DNA of 44,580 nucleotides from Deltaproteobacteria bacterium (GTDB lineage: Bacteria > Myxococcota_A > UBA9160 > PR03): NCBI GenBank assembly GCA_035063765.1, contig JAPSFT010000027.1, positions 1 to 44,580 of the forward strand. Reading direction: 5' to 3'. The position numbers and the translations under genes are program-made. Positions 23,861 to 32,378 of the stretch are shown here, one piece after another. The notes beneath the pieces are model-generated. The model was not told the origin of the DNA and did no database searches. It saw nothing but the letters and a program-made list of their open reading frames with translations. The first letter of the stretch is position 1. Each line of letters begins with the position of its first letter.

Positions 23861-24325
23861 ATGGCGCAGCGCGACCTCTCGATCCGCGAGCTCTCCGATC
23901 GCCTCGCGATCCAGGACCTGCTGGTCCGCTACACGCGGGCGATCGACACGCGGGACTGGACGCTCCTCGACACCTGCTTCCTGCCCGACGCGAAGGTCGA
24001 CTACACGGCGACCGGCGGGGTCGCGGGCTCCTACCCCGAGGTGCGCGCGTGGCTCGCGAAGGCGCTCGCGCCCTTTCCGATCACCGTCCACTACGTGACC
24101 AACTCGGAGGTCGAGCTCGACGGCGACCGCGCGCGTGCCCGCACGCGGGTCCTGAACCCGATGTTCTTCGCGAACGCGGACGGCTCGCTCCACGACTTCA
24201 CGGTCGGCGCCACCTACGTCGACGAGCTGGTCTGGACCGATGGCGGCTGGCGCATCGCGAAGCGCTCCGAGGAGGCCGGCTACCTGCAGGGCCAGCTCCC
24301 GAAGGCGCTCCGGATTCCGCGCTAG
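23861..24325 (+). CDS. SnoaL-like (NTF2-fold) protein
   Basis: A 154-aa protein. Seen: LSDRLAIQDLLVRYTRAIDT, RDWTLLDTCFLPDAKVDYTA, HYVTNSEVELDGDRARARTR and VGATYVDELVWTDGGWRIAK, the cone-shaped alpha+beta fold of SnoaL_4 proteins. Such proteins are hydratases, isomerases or dehydratases acting on polyketides or steroids, or have no known activity. Asp/Tyr/His residues lining the pocket are visible but no catalytic set can be assigned. AGGAG lies 7 bp before the ATG and the gene is 15 bp after the thiolase-like gene, so it is the third gene of this operon. A role on a cyclic CoA-ester intermediate is plausible. Confidence 0.78.
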   Translation: MAQRDLSIRELSDRLAIQDLLVRYTRAIDTRDWTLLDTCFLPDAKVDYTATGGVAGSYPEVRAWLAKALAPFPITVHYVTNSEVELDGDRARARTRVLNPMFFANADGSLHDFTVGATYVDELVWTDGGWRIAKRSEEAGYLQGQLPKALRIPR

Positions 24326-24367
24326 CCGCTCGGACCCCGTGCCCTGCGCGCGACGAGCCGGGATCGC

Positions 24368-25153
24368 CTACAGGTCCTCGACGGAAACCGGGCCTTCCAG
24401 CCAGCCGAGCTCGCTGTCGCGCATGAACTGGACGTTCCAGGGCGTGTCGGATCCCTCCCAGACGCGGAAGTTCGTGATGCACGCCCAGAGGCCGAGAAGG
24501 CTCGCCTGCGAGGGCTCGACGTGCACGGCGGCGATCCGCTCGAAGAGGTCGCCCGGCCGATCGGGTACGGATCCGAGCACCCGCATCACCCACTTGTGGT
24601 ACGGGTAGAGCCGTTCGTTGTGCGCGAGCAACATGCGCGCCGCGAAGAGCAGCGTGCGGGCGACGGCGGCGCCCAGGAGGTAGCGGTCGCCCTGCTTCAG
24701 AGCTTCGTGTGCGTACCAGTGCCACGCCTCGAACTGCGCGCGGAAGCGGCGAATGCGCGCAACCTTCTCCTCGACCGGATAGCGCGTGATGGCGGCGAGG
24801 CGCTCCCCGAGATCGCCCACCCGCGAGAAGAGCACCCGTGCGTCCTGGAAGGCGAAGCGCGCGGGCTCGCTCCCGCGCTGCGCCACCTGATCGAGGAAGG
24901 CCAGCGAGACGTACTTGCCCTCGGCGTAGCCGCCGGACCAGCCGCAGCCCTCGTCGGTCCAGTAGTGCACGCGGCCCTCGCGCTCGCGCGCCGCGTGCTC
25001 CGCGTCCGAGACCACGATCAGGAGATCGACGTCGGAGTCGGGCCGCTCGAAGCCGTGGGCGATCGAGCCGCCGAGGAGCAGCGCGTGCACCTCCGGCTCG
25101 GCGCGCAGGAGCTCCGTCACGTGTTCGACGGCGGCCTGGTGGTGCGGGTGCAT
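24368..25153 (-). CDS. Nucleotidyltransferase-domain protein
   Basis: A 261-aa protein from ATG 25153. Seen: LLGGSIAHGFERPDSDVDLL with GGS (28-30) and DVD (41-43), the metal-binding signature of NTP_transf_2 enzymes. The C-terminal part (AQFEAWHWYAHEALKQGDRY, ARTLLFAARMLLAHNERLYP, YHKWVMRVLG) is a helical domain like the substrate-binding half of small stand-alone transferases. Possible roles include nucleotidylation of a small molecule such as an antibiotic, or of a protein; no substrate can be named. It converges with the SnoaL gene (42 bp apart) and follows the GFA gene by 46 bp. Confidence 0.75.
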   Translation of the reverse strand: MHPHHQAAVEHVTELLRAEPEVHALLLGGSIAHGFERPDSDVDLLIVVSDAEHAAREREGRVHYWTDEGCGWSGGYAEGKYVSLAFLDQVAQRGSEPARFAFQDARVLFSRVGDLGERLAAITRYPVEEKVARIRRFRAQFEAWHWYAHEALKQGDRYLLGAAVARTLLFAARMLLAHNERLYPYHKWVMRVLGSVPDRPGDLFERIAAVHVEPSQASLLGLWACITNFRVWEGSDTPWNVQFMRDSELGWLEGPVSVEDL

Positions 25154-25199
25154 CGCAGGCCGGTACTCCTCGGGGCCCGGGCAGCAGAGGGCGCTCCCG

Positions 25200-25622
25200 C
25201 TATTCGGGCAGCATCTCGCCCGAGCCACCGAACTCCTTCGGGAAGTCCCGGAACTTCGGCAGCCCGTCGCGCATCGCGACGACCTTCTCGCCGTAGTGGA
25301 CGTGCATGGTCGGATGGAAGGCGACGCCCGGCAGCACGACCGAGGGCACGTCGGTCATGCCGATCGCCGGGTGCAGGACCAGGACGCGCCCGCCACAGCG
25401 GGTGCAGTGCTGGCGGTGGCTCGCCTCGGTCTTCTTGAAGGTGCCGAGCTCCCCGCGCAGCAGCTTCACGTTCGCGCTCGGCCACAGGGTGGCGCCGTGC
25501 ACCGGCGCGCTGAGCCAGGTGCGGCAGGACTCGCAGTGGCAGAACACCATCACGGCAGGGGCGCCACTCGCTTCGATCTCGACGGCCTTGCAGAAGCAGG
25601 TTCCGCGATGGGTACCCGGCAT
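25200..25622 (-). CDS. GFA (glutathione-dependent formaldehyde-activating/CENP-V) domain protein
   Basis: A 140-aa protein from ATG 25622, preceded by AGGAGGG. Seen: RGTCFCKAVEIEASGAP (C9, C11), VMVFCHCESCRTWLSAPVHG (C28, C30, C33) and HRQHCTRCGGRVLVLHP (two further Cys). This is the full zinc-binding pattern of the GFA/CENP-V fold. Family members bind two zinc ions; a glutathione-formaldehyde role is known for only a few. The C-terminus (YGEKVVAMRDGLPKFRDFP) is conserved in the subgroup. It stands alone on the strand with 258 bp of non-coding DNA upstream. Confidence 0.82.
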   Translation of the reverse strand: MPGTHRGTCFCKAVEIEASGAPAVMVFCHCESCRTWLSAPVHGATLWPSANVKLLRGELGTFKKTEASHRQHCTRCGGRVLVLHPAIGMTDVPSVVLPGVAFHPTMHVHYGEKVVAMRDGLPKFRDFPKEFGGSGEMLPE

Positions 25623-25880
25623 CGGTTGCCCTCCTGTCGCACCGACCATACCGCGCTGCGGCCAGGAGGGAAGGCGCGGCGCCCGGGTGGATCGCTGGTG
25701 CAGCGTTCGCCTGCATTCGATCGCGGCTACGGGGCCGCTCGCCGCGTTGCGCTTCCTCCCCATGGCGACGGCCGTGGCTCTGCCGTGCGCCCTGCGAGCG
25801 GCCCGCAGGCGCGATCTCGGTGCACACCCCGGCGGCAGCGACGGCTCGAGACCTCGCCGGCGGACGTCCGACGCGGGACC
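25623..25880. other. Gene-free stretch between GFA and cytochrome c genes
   Basis: 258 bases in which no supported gene, hairpin with T-run or repeat is seen. The open frames here are GC-driven shadows. It presumably holds the promoter of the GFA gene. Confidence 0.5.
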
Positions 25881-26300
25881 CTAGCGCTGCAGCGTCTCCA
25901 GGTAGGTCAGGATCGCGAGGATCTCGCCGCGCGTCATCTCGTCGGGCTCGACGCCGGGAGCGATCGGCTGGCCGAGCCAGCGGCCCCAGACCGGCATCTC
26001 GCGGGTGCCGTGCGCCTCCGGCACGAAGCGGCCGTCGACGTAGGCGGCGATCTCGTCGCGCGGGAAGGTGCCGCCGCGGCGAGCGGCGATGCGAGTGAGG
26101 TTCGTGGGAGGGACCGTGAGCACGCCACGGAAGGGGCCGTCGCCGGTGGCGGAGCGGCCATGACACACGGCGCAGTGTCGGACGTAGAGCGCCTTGCCGG
26201 AGGCGGCGAGCGGCGACGCCGGCGGCGGCTGGTCGGCGGCGGCGGTGACCGCGGCGGCGAGCAGCGATACGGCAAGGGCAGCCAGGACCCGGAGCGTCAC
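25881..26300 (-). CDS. Small periplasmic c-type cytochrome
   Basis: A 139-aa protein from GTG 26300. Seen: signal peptide (LRVLAALAVSLLAAAVTAAA), haem site C43-AVC-H47 (GKALYVRHCAVCHGRSATGD), and a likely axial Met103 in TREMPVWG; the C-terminus ends in an ILAILTYLETLQ helix. This is a class I mono-haem cytochrome of the cytochrome_CBB3/C-type, acting in the periplasm as an electron carrier. The start overlaps the stop of the DUF4105-like gene by 4 nt (GTGA), so the two are translationally coupled. The partner could be the GMC oxidoreductase further upstream in the same direction, which commonly passes electrons to such cytochromes. Confidence 0.85.
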   Translation of the reverse strand: MTLRVLAALAVSLLAAAVTAAADQPPPASPLAASGKALYVRHCAVCHGRSATGDGPFRGVLTVPPTNLTRIAARRGGTFPRDEIAAYVDGRFVPEAHGTREMPVWGRWLGQPIAPGVEPDEMTRGEILAILTYLETLQR

Positions 26301-28180
26301 GGTGGCGAGCTTGCCGCAGCGCGCGGCCCGGCGAAAGCGGCGGCCGTCTCCGCCTGCGAGAACGTCGGCGCGCCGACCACCCGGGGGAGCGGCCCGTAGC
26401 GCATCCTGCCCTTGCGGAGGCTCACGAACCCAAGCTCGGGAAGGCTGTAGACCGCGCTCTCGAGGCCCTGGCGGAGCATGGCGCCGCGATCGAAGGGCAG
26501 CCGCACGATGCCGAGTGCGGACCAGCCGAGCGCGCCGGCGAGGTTGGCCGCGCCGAGCAGCGGCCGCAGCCACGGGGCGTCGTCGCTGAAGAAGAGGAAG
26601 AACCCGTCGTCGCGATCGCGCCGGTACAGGGTGGAGGTGAGCGTGTTGGACTCGCGTAGCCGGACGCGCAGATCGTTCTCGGCGGCGTAGAGCGCCGCGA
26701 GCCGGGCGCGCCGGTAGGCCGGCGCCTCCCACTGCGCGGCGACGGGCCAGCTCCCGAGCACCGCGTCGAAGGAGACGAAGGGCACGAAGCGCAGCGCGCC
26801 CGGCGGCGCAGCGGGGCCGCCCGCGCGGGCGAGCGTCGCGAAGAGCTCCGTCACGCAGTTGCGCGTCACGAGGTGGTAGGCGAAGGCTTCGCGCAGCGCG
26901 GCCCCGTAGGCACGCTCGCGCGCGCGGGCGGTGGCCACGGCGCGACGCAGCGAGGCGCTTCCGACCCGTGGCTCCGCGAGCCCTTCGAGCACGGCCGCCG
27001 GGGCCGGGATCCGCTCGCCCTCGTGGAGTCGGAGCGGCCGGCCGCGGGTCAGCGCGGCGTCGAGCTCGAGCCAGGCGTTGCCGGCCTCCTCCAGGGTGTC
27101 GTAACCGACCTCGTCGAGCGGCTCGGGCGCCGCGAGCCGCGCGCGAGCCCGCTCGAGCCGCAGCGCCGCGTGCGCGCGCAGCTCCTCGAGGTAGGGATCG
27201 CCCGCGCGTGCCACGTGGGCCTCGGCGCCGGCCGGAAGATCGTCGAGCAGGACGAGGCGCCCGGCGGCCAGGCTGCGGCGCACGGCGTCGAGCCGCGCCA
27301 TCCCGACCAGGAGCGCGAGCCCACCGTCCACGCGCTTCGAAGCCACCAGCTCGACGAGCGAGGTTTCGAGCCGCCGGGCCCAGGCGACGAGGCCGGCCCT
27401 CTCGGCCGCATCGAGCACCGGCGCGCCGGCACCCTCGTCGCGCAGCACGCCATCACGCAGCGGCGCGGCGCGCGCGAGCGCGCGCAGCCCCGCGATCCAC
27501 TGGACCAGGTCGCGCCGGCGCTCCGCGAAGCCGTACTCCCGGGCCGGCAGGCGCTCGGGGTCGACGAGCGGAGGCGGTGCGGGCCCGGGAGCGGGTGCGA
27601 GCGCAGCGAGGCGCGTCTCGAGCGCGTGCAGGCGCACGGCCAGGTAGCCCGGGCCGTAGCGCCTCGCGATGCGCTCGCGCAGGGCGCGCGTCGATGCCGA
27701 CTCGCCCGCGCCTGCCTGCCCGGCGAACAGGCCCGTTCCCTCGATCGGCGGCAGCGCGGCCTCGGCCCTGCCCGCGCGGCGCGCCCGCAGCGCCTCCAGG
27801 AGCTCGCGGTCGGCCCGCAGCGCATCCCACACCTCGAAGTGACGATCCCAGGCGAAGAAGCGCGCATCGAAGCCGCGCCGGACGAGATCGAGGTCCGCGG
27901 GCTCGAGCTCGACGCGGGCGGCGTGGATCGTGCGGTTGCCGCGCACCGCCGTGCGGTAGCGGAACTCCGCCCAGTCGCTCCGGCGCAGCCGTAGGGTGTC
28001 GCCCTCGCCGTGCTGGAAGTCGAAGACCCGCTCGCCCAGACGCAGCGCCACGTGGCCGCCGCTCGACCCGCCGGTATTCGCCTCGACGTACAGGTAGTCG
28101 AGCGCGGCGGCACGCGATCGACCCGGGGCGGACAGCGCCAGGACCGCCGCGAGCGCGAGGGCGACCCGCCGCATCGGCAT
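26297..28180 (-). CDS. DUF4105-like exported protein (possible Cys/His hydrolase)
   Basis: A 627-aa protein from ATG 28180, overlapping the lipoprotein stop by one to three bases (TGATG type). Seen: signal peptide (MRRVALALAAVLALSAPG, then RSRAAA), then YLYVEANTGGSSGGHVALRL with His43, a long Ala/Arg-rich helical middle, and YHLVTRNCVTELFATLARA with Cys442. The separated GGHVALR and NC motifs are those of DUF4105 and the permuted NlpC/P60-like papain fold, where His and Cys would form the active site; amidase, peptidase or acyltransferase activity is possible but unproven. The C-terminus carries a hydrophobic stretch (LGAANLAGALGWSALGIVRL) that could be a membrane anchor. Confidence 0.65.
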   Translation of the reverse strand: MPMRRVALALAAVLALSAPGRSRAAALDYLYVEANTGGSSGGHVALRLGERVFDFQHGEGDTLRLRRSDWAEFRYRTAVRGNRTIHAARVELEPADLDLVRRGFDARFFAWDRHFEVWDALRADRELLEALRARRAGRAEAALPPIEGTGLFAGQAGAGESASTRALRERIARRYGPGYLAVRLHALETRLAALAPAPGPAPPPLVDPERLPAREYGFAERRRDLVQWIAGLRALARAAPLRDGVLRDEGAGAPVLDAAERAGLVAWARRLETSLVELVASKRVDGGLALLVGMARLDAVRRSLAAGRLVLLDDLPAGAEAHVARAGDPYLEELRAHAALRLERARARLAAPEPLDEVGYDTLEEAGNAWLELDAALTRGRPLRLHEGERIPAPAAVLEGLAEPRVGSASLRRAVATARARERAYGAALREAFAYHLVTRNCVTELFATLARAGGPAAPPGALRFVPFVSFDAVLGSWPVAAQWEAPAYRRARLAALYAAENDLRVRLRESNTLTSTLYRRDRDDGFFLFFSDDAPWLRPLLGAANLAGALGWSALGIVRLPFDRGAMLRQGLESAVYSLPELGFVSLRKGRMRYGPLPRVVGAPTFSQAETAAAFAGPRAAASSPP

Positions 28181-28626
28181 CAACGCGTGCTGTGGGATCC
28201 GAAGCCCTGCTCGAGGAGCGCGCGCCGGCGCGCATCCTGCGGCGCGAGCTGGCCGGACCACTCGCTGAAGCGCCGCTCGTCGAGGCCAGCCTGTGCGAAG
28301 CCCTTGCCCAGCTCGAGCCAGGTGCCGTCGTCGCGCTCCCAATCGAGCATTCCGTGGCTGCGCGCGAGCGCGCCGAGATCGCGCTCGAGCACTGCTACGT
28401 CGGTGCCGTCGCTGGCGAAGCTCGCGGCGTAGCTGCGCACGTCGCGGCGGAAGGCGGCCTGCCGCTCACCGCTCGAACGCGAGGAGCTCTCGGAGGAGTG
28501 TGCGATCGAGTCGGAGAGCGCGTTGCTCGAGCGCCCGATGCTGGTCGAGCTGTCGCTCAGGCTCGTGCAGCCCGCCGCGAGCACGAGCGAGCCGGCGACG
28601 GCGAGGATCGCGACGGTGGATTGCAT
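28180..28626 (-). CDS. Small predicted lipoprotein
   Basis: A 148-aa protein. Seen: MQSTVAILAVAGSLVLAAGC, a signal peptide with lipobox LAAGC and Cys20. A Ser-rich linker follows (SLSDSSTSIGRSSNALSDSI), then a conserved-looking domain (ERQAAFRRDVRSYAASFASD, VLERDLGALARSHGM, WLELGKGFAQAGLDERRF). No known family. Its stop overlaps the start of the DUF4105-like gene, so the two are likely one functional unit at the envelope. A purine-rich GGAGGG is present before the start. Confidence 0.72.
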   Translation of the reverse strand: MQSTVAILAVAGSLVLAAGCTSLSDSSTSIGRSSNALSDSIAHSSESSSRSSGERQAAFRRDVRSYAASFASDGTDVAVLERDLGALARSHGMLDWERDDGTWLELGKGFAQAGLDERRFSEWSGQLAPQDARRRALLEQGFGSHSTR

Positions 28627-28680
28627 GGTTCCCTCCGGGCCGCGGGATGGCGGCGGCGGCCGGAAGCTACCCGAAGCGGC

Positions 28681-29151
28681 TCAGCCGGCGCGATGGAAGG
28701 GCGGGCGCCCGCGCACCTTCGCGAGCAGCGCCGCGTCGAAGGGGGGCAGCTCGAAGCCCTGCGGGAAAGGCGGCCGGGCCTCGCGGCCGAGCGCTACGAG
28801 CACGCGTGGATCCTGGTAGTAGGCGGCGAAGCCGAGGAAGGCGAGCGTGGGCAGGCAGGCGGGCGCACGGGCGGCCAGCTCGTCGAGCACGGCACGCCGC
28901 TCGGCGGGCGGAAGCGCGCCGAGGGTCGCCGCAGCCCGCGCGCGCAGGCTCGCGGCGAGCGCCGCGAGGCCGGGCGCGATCGCGGGCCGCAGCTCGGGCT
29001 TCTCGCGCAGTGCACGCAGCAGCTCGTCCGCCAGCCCGAGCGCGCCCGCCCCGGGGAGCGTGCCGTCGGGGCGCGCCGGCAGGAGCTCGTCGAGCAGGCC
29101 CGGGAGGGCCGCCTCGGCCGCGGCGTCGAGCCCGCTTTCGTCCACGGTCAT
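28681..29151 (-). CDS. Gluconate 2-dehydrogenase subunit 3-like protein
   Basis: A 156-aa protein. Seen: a helical N-terminus (AAAEAALPGLLDELLPARPD), a middle LPPAERRAVLDELAARAPAC, and YYQDPRVLVALGREARPPFP then GFELPPFDAALLAKVRGRPP, the typical end of subunit-3-like partners of GMC oxidoreductases. It starts 13 bp after the GMC gene stop, so the pair is surely co-transcribed. Subunit 3 proteins usually carry a Tat signal; none is visible here, and the GMC protein also lacks one, suggesting a cytoplasmic complex or piggyback export. Low complexity (Ala/Leu) limits certainty. Confidence 0.6.
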   Translation of the reverse strand: MTVDESGLDAAAEAALPGLLDELLPARPDGTLPGAGALGLADELLRALREKPELRPAIAPGLAALAASLRARAAATLGALPPAERRAVLDELAARAPACLPTLAFLGFAAYYQDPRVLVALGREARPPFPQGFELPPFDAALLAKVRGRPPFHRAG

Positions 29152-29164
29152 CGCGCAGGTCTCC

Positions 29165-30772
29165 TCAGTCGAAGAGGTTGCCGAGGTTCTTCTGGATCCG
29201 GTCCGCGACGTGGAGCGCGAGGCCCTGGATCGTGCAGGTCGGGTTCACGGCGCCGGCGGTGACGAAGATGCTGCCGTCGATCACGAAGAGATTGCGCACG
29301 TCGTGCGCGCGGCCCCACTCGTTCACGACCGAGCGCTCCGGGTCGGTACCCATCCGCGCGGTGCCCATCAGGTGCCAGCCCGCCACCCCGAGCGGCGCCT
29401 CGACGAAGGTGCGCCGCGCGCCCGCCGCGCGGAGCACCTCGGAGGCGCGCGCCGCCCCGAAGTCGAGCATGCGGCGGCTGTTCTCGCTGAGCTGGTACTC
29501 GATCCGGGGTGCCGGGATCCCGTGCGCGTCGCGGAGCTCGGGATCGAGGGTCACGCGGTTGTGGGGCTCGGGCAGGTCCTCGCAGATCGCGAGGAGGCCG
29601 GCCGTGTGGTCGAGCAGCTCCGCCTGCGCGCGGTGGTGGCCTTCGCCCCAGGGCACCAGGCCCTTCCCGAACCCCCAGAGCGCCGTCGACAGCGGACCGA
29701 GGCCGCGCATCAGCTCGAAGCTGAAGCCGCGCACGAAGCCGCGCGCGCGGTCGGTCTCGTAGAACTCGTGGCTCCACAGGCCACAGCCGGTGGGGCCGCG
29801 CGAGCTGTCGAGGTTCTCGTCGAAGACGCCGAGCACCATCGCGTAGGGATGGAACATGAGATTGCGACCGACCAGCCCGCTGCGGTTCGCGAGCCCGTCC
29901 GGGAAGCGCTTCGAGGTCGAGTTCAGGAGGAGCCGCGGCGTGCCGACGCCGTTGCACGCGAGCACCACGATCTCGGCGCGCTGGCGGCGCTCGACGCCGT
30001 CGGCGTCGTAGTAGACGACGCCGTCCGCCATGCCGTCCTCGCGCAGGAGGATCTCGCGCACGCGGGCGCGCGTCTGGAGGCGGACGCCGCGGCGGATCGC
30101 GGCCGGCCAGTAGGTGAGATCCGTGCTGGCCTTGGCACCCTGCGCGCATCCGGTCAGGCAGGTGCCCAGGTTGAGGCAGGGCGCGCGGCCCTCGTAGGCG
30201 CGCGTGGCGATCGCGCTGTCGGAGGGCCACCAGTGCCAGCCGAGCGCGTCGAAGCCGCGGGCGATCGCCTCGCCGGTGCGGCCCAGGGGCACCGGCGGGA
30301 GCGGCACCTCCTTGGGCGGATAGGCCGGATCGCCGGCCAGGCCCGCGACGCCCATCATGCGGTCGTTCTCGGCCCAGTAGGGCGCGAGGGTGTCGTAGTC
30401 GATCGGCCAGTCGTCGCCGACGCCGTCGAGCGAGCGGGTGCGGAAATCGCTCGGCTTCATGCGCGGGAAGTGGCCGGCGTAGAGGATCGTGCCGCCGCCC
30501 ACGGCGTTGAAGTTCGAGATCGAGATCGGCGAGGCGGCGTCGTTGACGGGATAGTCCGCGGCGCGCCGGCGGACGTTCGGGGAGAGCGCGAAGTCCCCCT
30601 GTCCGCGGATCTCCCAGTCCATGCCCGTGGCCGGGTACGCGGCCGGGTTCATCCAGTCGCCCTGCTCGAGGCACAGGATGTCCATGCGCGTCCCGGCCAG
30701 GCTCCACGCGAAGGCCGCGCCGGCCGCGCCGGCGCCGACGATCAGCACGTCGACGGGATCCCCTTCCGCCAT
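29165..30772 (-). CDS. GMC-family FAD-dependent oxidoreductase
   Basis: A 535-aa protein from ATG 30772 with GGAGGAG upstream. Seen: VDVLIVGAGAAGAAFAWSLA (dinucleotide fold), GMDWEIRGQGDFALSPNVRR, NFNAVGGGTILYAGHFPRMK, CLNLGTCLTGCAQGAKASTD, VVLACNGVGTPRLLLNST, GWHLMGTARMG and NPTCTIQGLALHVADRI. The Cys-x6-Cys-x3-Cys arrangement (PCLNLGTCLTGC) is common in the gluconate/sorbosone/steroid-type GMC dehydrogenases that use a cytochrome c acceptor. It oxidises an alcohol with FAD; the substrate is unknown and a sterol or sugar is possible. Next gene is its probable small subunit; a c-type cytochrome gene lies further along. Confidence 0.88.
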   Translation of the reverse strand: MAEGDPVDVLIVGAGAAGAAFAWSLAGTRMDILCLEQGDWMNPAAYPATGMDWEIRGQGDFALSPNVRRRAADYPVNDAASPISISNFNAVGGGTILYAGHFPRMKPSDFRTRSLDGVGDDWPIDYDTLAPYWAENDRMMGVAGLAGDPAYPPKEVPLPPVPLGRTGEAIARGFDALGWHWWPSDSAIATRAYEGRAPCLNLGTCLTGCAQGAKASTDLTYWPAAIRRGVRLQTRARVREILLREDGMADGVVYYDADGVERRQRAEIVVLACNGVGTPRLLLNSTSKRFPDGLANRSGLVGRNLMFHPYAMVLGVFDENLDSSRGPTGCGLWSHEFYETDRARGFVRGFSFELMRGLGPLSTALWGFGKGLVPWGEGHHRAQAELLDHTAGLLAICEDLPEPHNRVTLDPELRDAHGIPAPRIEYQLSENSRRMLDFGAARASEVLRAAGARRTFVEAPLGVAGWHLMGTARMGTDPERSVVNEWGRAHDVRNLFVIDGSIFVTAGAVNPTCTIQGLALHVADRIQKNLGNLFD

Positions 30773-31118
30773 CGCTCCTCCTCGGGCGCGCGGATCCTAC
30801 CGCAGCCCACGCCGGCCGCCGGCGGCGGCCCCGCGCCGAAGTCGGGCGCCGCGCTCGCCGGACCCGCTGAATGGTCGGGAAGCGCGAGGGCAATGGTGAT
30901 GTCCCTGGTCGATCGTGCGTGGTCCTACGCATTGGAGTGGAGGACGAGGAGGGGACCCGGACACGAGCAGCGAGGGAGAGAGCTTCGCGGTCGTCTCCGG
31001 CAACGGGCTCGGCGGGGATCGTCCCGAGGGGCTCGGTTGGCCTCAAGGTGCCGCTCGAGCCACCCGATCGGAGCTTCACGATCGCGCCCTCCGCGCCCTG
31101 AGGAGGATCGTCCCGGGA
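30773..31118. other. Divergent intergenic region, GMC gene / kelch genes
   Basis: 346 bases between two divergent transcription units; it must contain both promoters, but no clear -35/-10 pair or palindrome stands out. AGGAGG at 31101-31106 lies before the kelch start. Open frames crossing it have no recognisable protein features. Confidence 0.5.
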
Positions 31119-32378
31119 ATGCGTCTCCGATTCGTATCGATGGTCATGCTGGCGCTCGGTACCGCAGCTCCATCGGTCTCAGCGGCGAGCTGGCGCGAGG
31201 TCGCACCCCTGCCCGAGCCGCGCTGGATGCACGTGGCCGCCTGCGACCTGGAGGGGCGTGTGTATGCCTATGGCGGTTACACGGCACCCGTACCCGGTGG
31301 CCGCAAGTACGGGATCGGAGACCGCGCGCTCGACATCTTTGATCCCGAGAAGAACGTGTGGAGCCGCGGGCCTGGGGTGAAGGCCTACCGTGCGCTCCAT
31401 CGCAATACGCGCCGCGTGCGCCGCGCTGGCGACATCAAGTCCCCCCCGATCCGGGAGTGGATCGATTGGCGGGAATACGACGGCCGGCTGGGCTACGAGA
31501 AGCCGTCGGGCGCCGCGGGGCGGGACGGGAAGATCTACTGGTTCGGAGAAGCAGCTCCAGTGTTCTTCGATCCCGAGAGAAAAGTGTGGGACCAAGCGTT
31601 CCTGCCCATCTCCGACAACGACACCAAGAGATGGCTTCCGCCAGTGCCGCGAATGATCCGAATGTCGGGTGTGACCGCCACGGCCCCGGACGGCAGGATC
31701 TATCTCGTCGGAGGGGTCGGTCATGCGCTCCACCGCGGGGAGCGTGAGCTGGGAGAGACGTGGGAGCTCCTGGCGAGCATGGAGGTCTACGATCCGGCGA
31801 AGAATGACTGGCAGGAACGCCGTCCGATGCCGCGGCCGCGGCAGGAGTCTGCGGGCGCTTTCGGTCCGGATGGCAAGCTGTACGTATTCGGTGGGTTCGA
31901 TCGAGAGTTGGTGGTCCGCAGCGAGGACTTCGAGACGGACGAGGAGTTCGAGGCCGCAGGCCGCGAGATGCTAGAGGCTGCAGACAAGCCTCTGCGGGCT
32001 GTCGCCGTCTACGACCCGGCGACGGATACCTGGAGCGAGCGCTCGCCCATGCCCGAAGGCCGCCACGCAATGGGCGCCGCGCTCGGTGCGGACGGAAAGA
32101 TCTACGTGGTGGGCGGCGCGGTGTCCTACGGCCGGCCGATCGGAAGCCGCACGGTCTACATCTATGACCCGAGGCTCGACCGCTGGAGCGAGGGGCCGCC
32201 GCTGCGCCATGGCCGCTTCCACCACGCCGTGGCGGTGGGCCCGGCGGGACGCATCTACGCGGTGGGCGGCATCGTGAACGAGAGCCTGTACCAGCGCCGC
32301 GGCACGGCATCGGTCGAGGTGCTCGACACGGCAACCTCGGCGCCGCCTGCGGTACCCGCACCGCCCGATCGCGGATGA
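31119..32378 (+). CDS. Exported kelch-repeat protein 1
   Basis: A 419-aa protein from ATG 31119. Seen: signal peptide (MRLRFVSMVMLALGTAAP, then SVSAAS) and at least five kelch blades with the diglycine motif: RVYAYGGYT, RIYLVGGVG, KLYVFGGFD, KIYVVGGAV and RIYAVGGIV, each followed by W-containing turns such as DTWSERSPMP. It should form a periplasmic or extracellular beta-propeller for binding or as a galactose-oxidase-like shell; no catalytic Cys/Tyr set is seen. The next gene is a close paralogue overlapping by 4 nt (ATGA). Codon use is slightly less GC-rich than in the steroid cluster. Confidence 0.85.
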   Translation: MRLRFVSMVMLALGTAAPSVSAASWREVAPLPEPRWMHVAACDLEGRVYAYGGYTAPVPGGRKYGIGDRALDIFDPEKNVWSRGPGVKAYRALHRNTRRVRRAGDIKSPPIREWIDWREYDGRLGYEKPSGAAGRDGKIYWFGEAAPVFFDPERKVWDQAFLPISDNDTKRWLPPVPRMIRMSGVTATAPDGRIYLVGGVGHALHRGERELGETWELLASMEVYDPAKNDWQERRPMPRPRQESAGAFGPDGKLYVFGGFDRELVVRSEDFETDEEFEAAGREMLEAADKPLRAVAVYDPATDTWSERSPMPEGRHAMGAALGADGKIYVVGGAVSYGRPIGSRTVYIYDPRLDRWSEGPPLRHGRFHHAVAVGPAGRIYAVGGIVNESLYQRRGTASVEVLDTATSAPPAVPAPPDRG

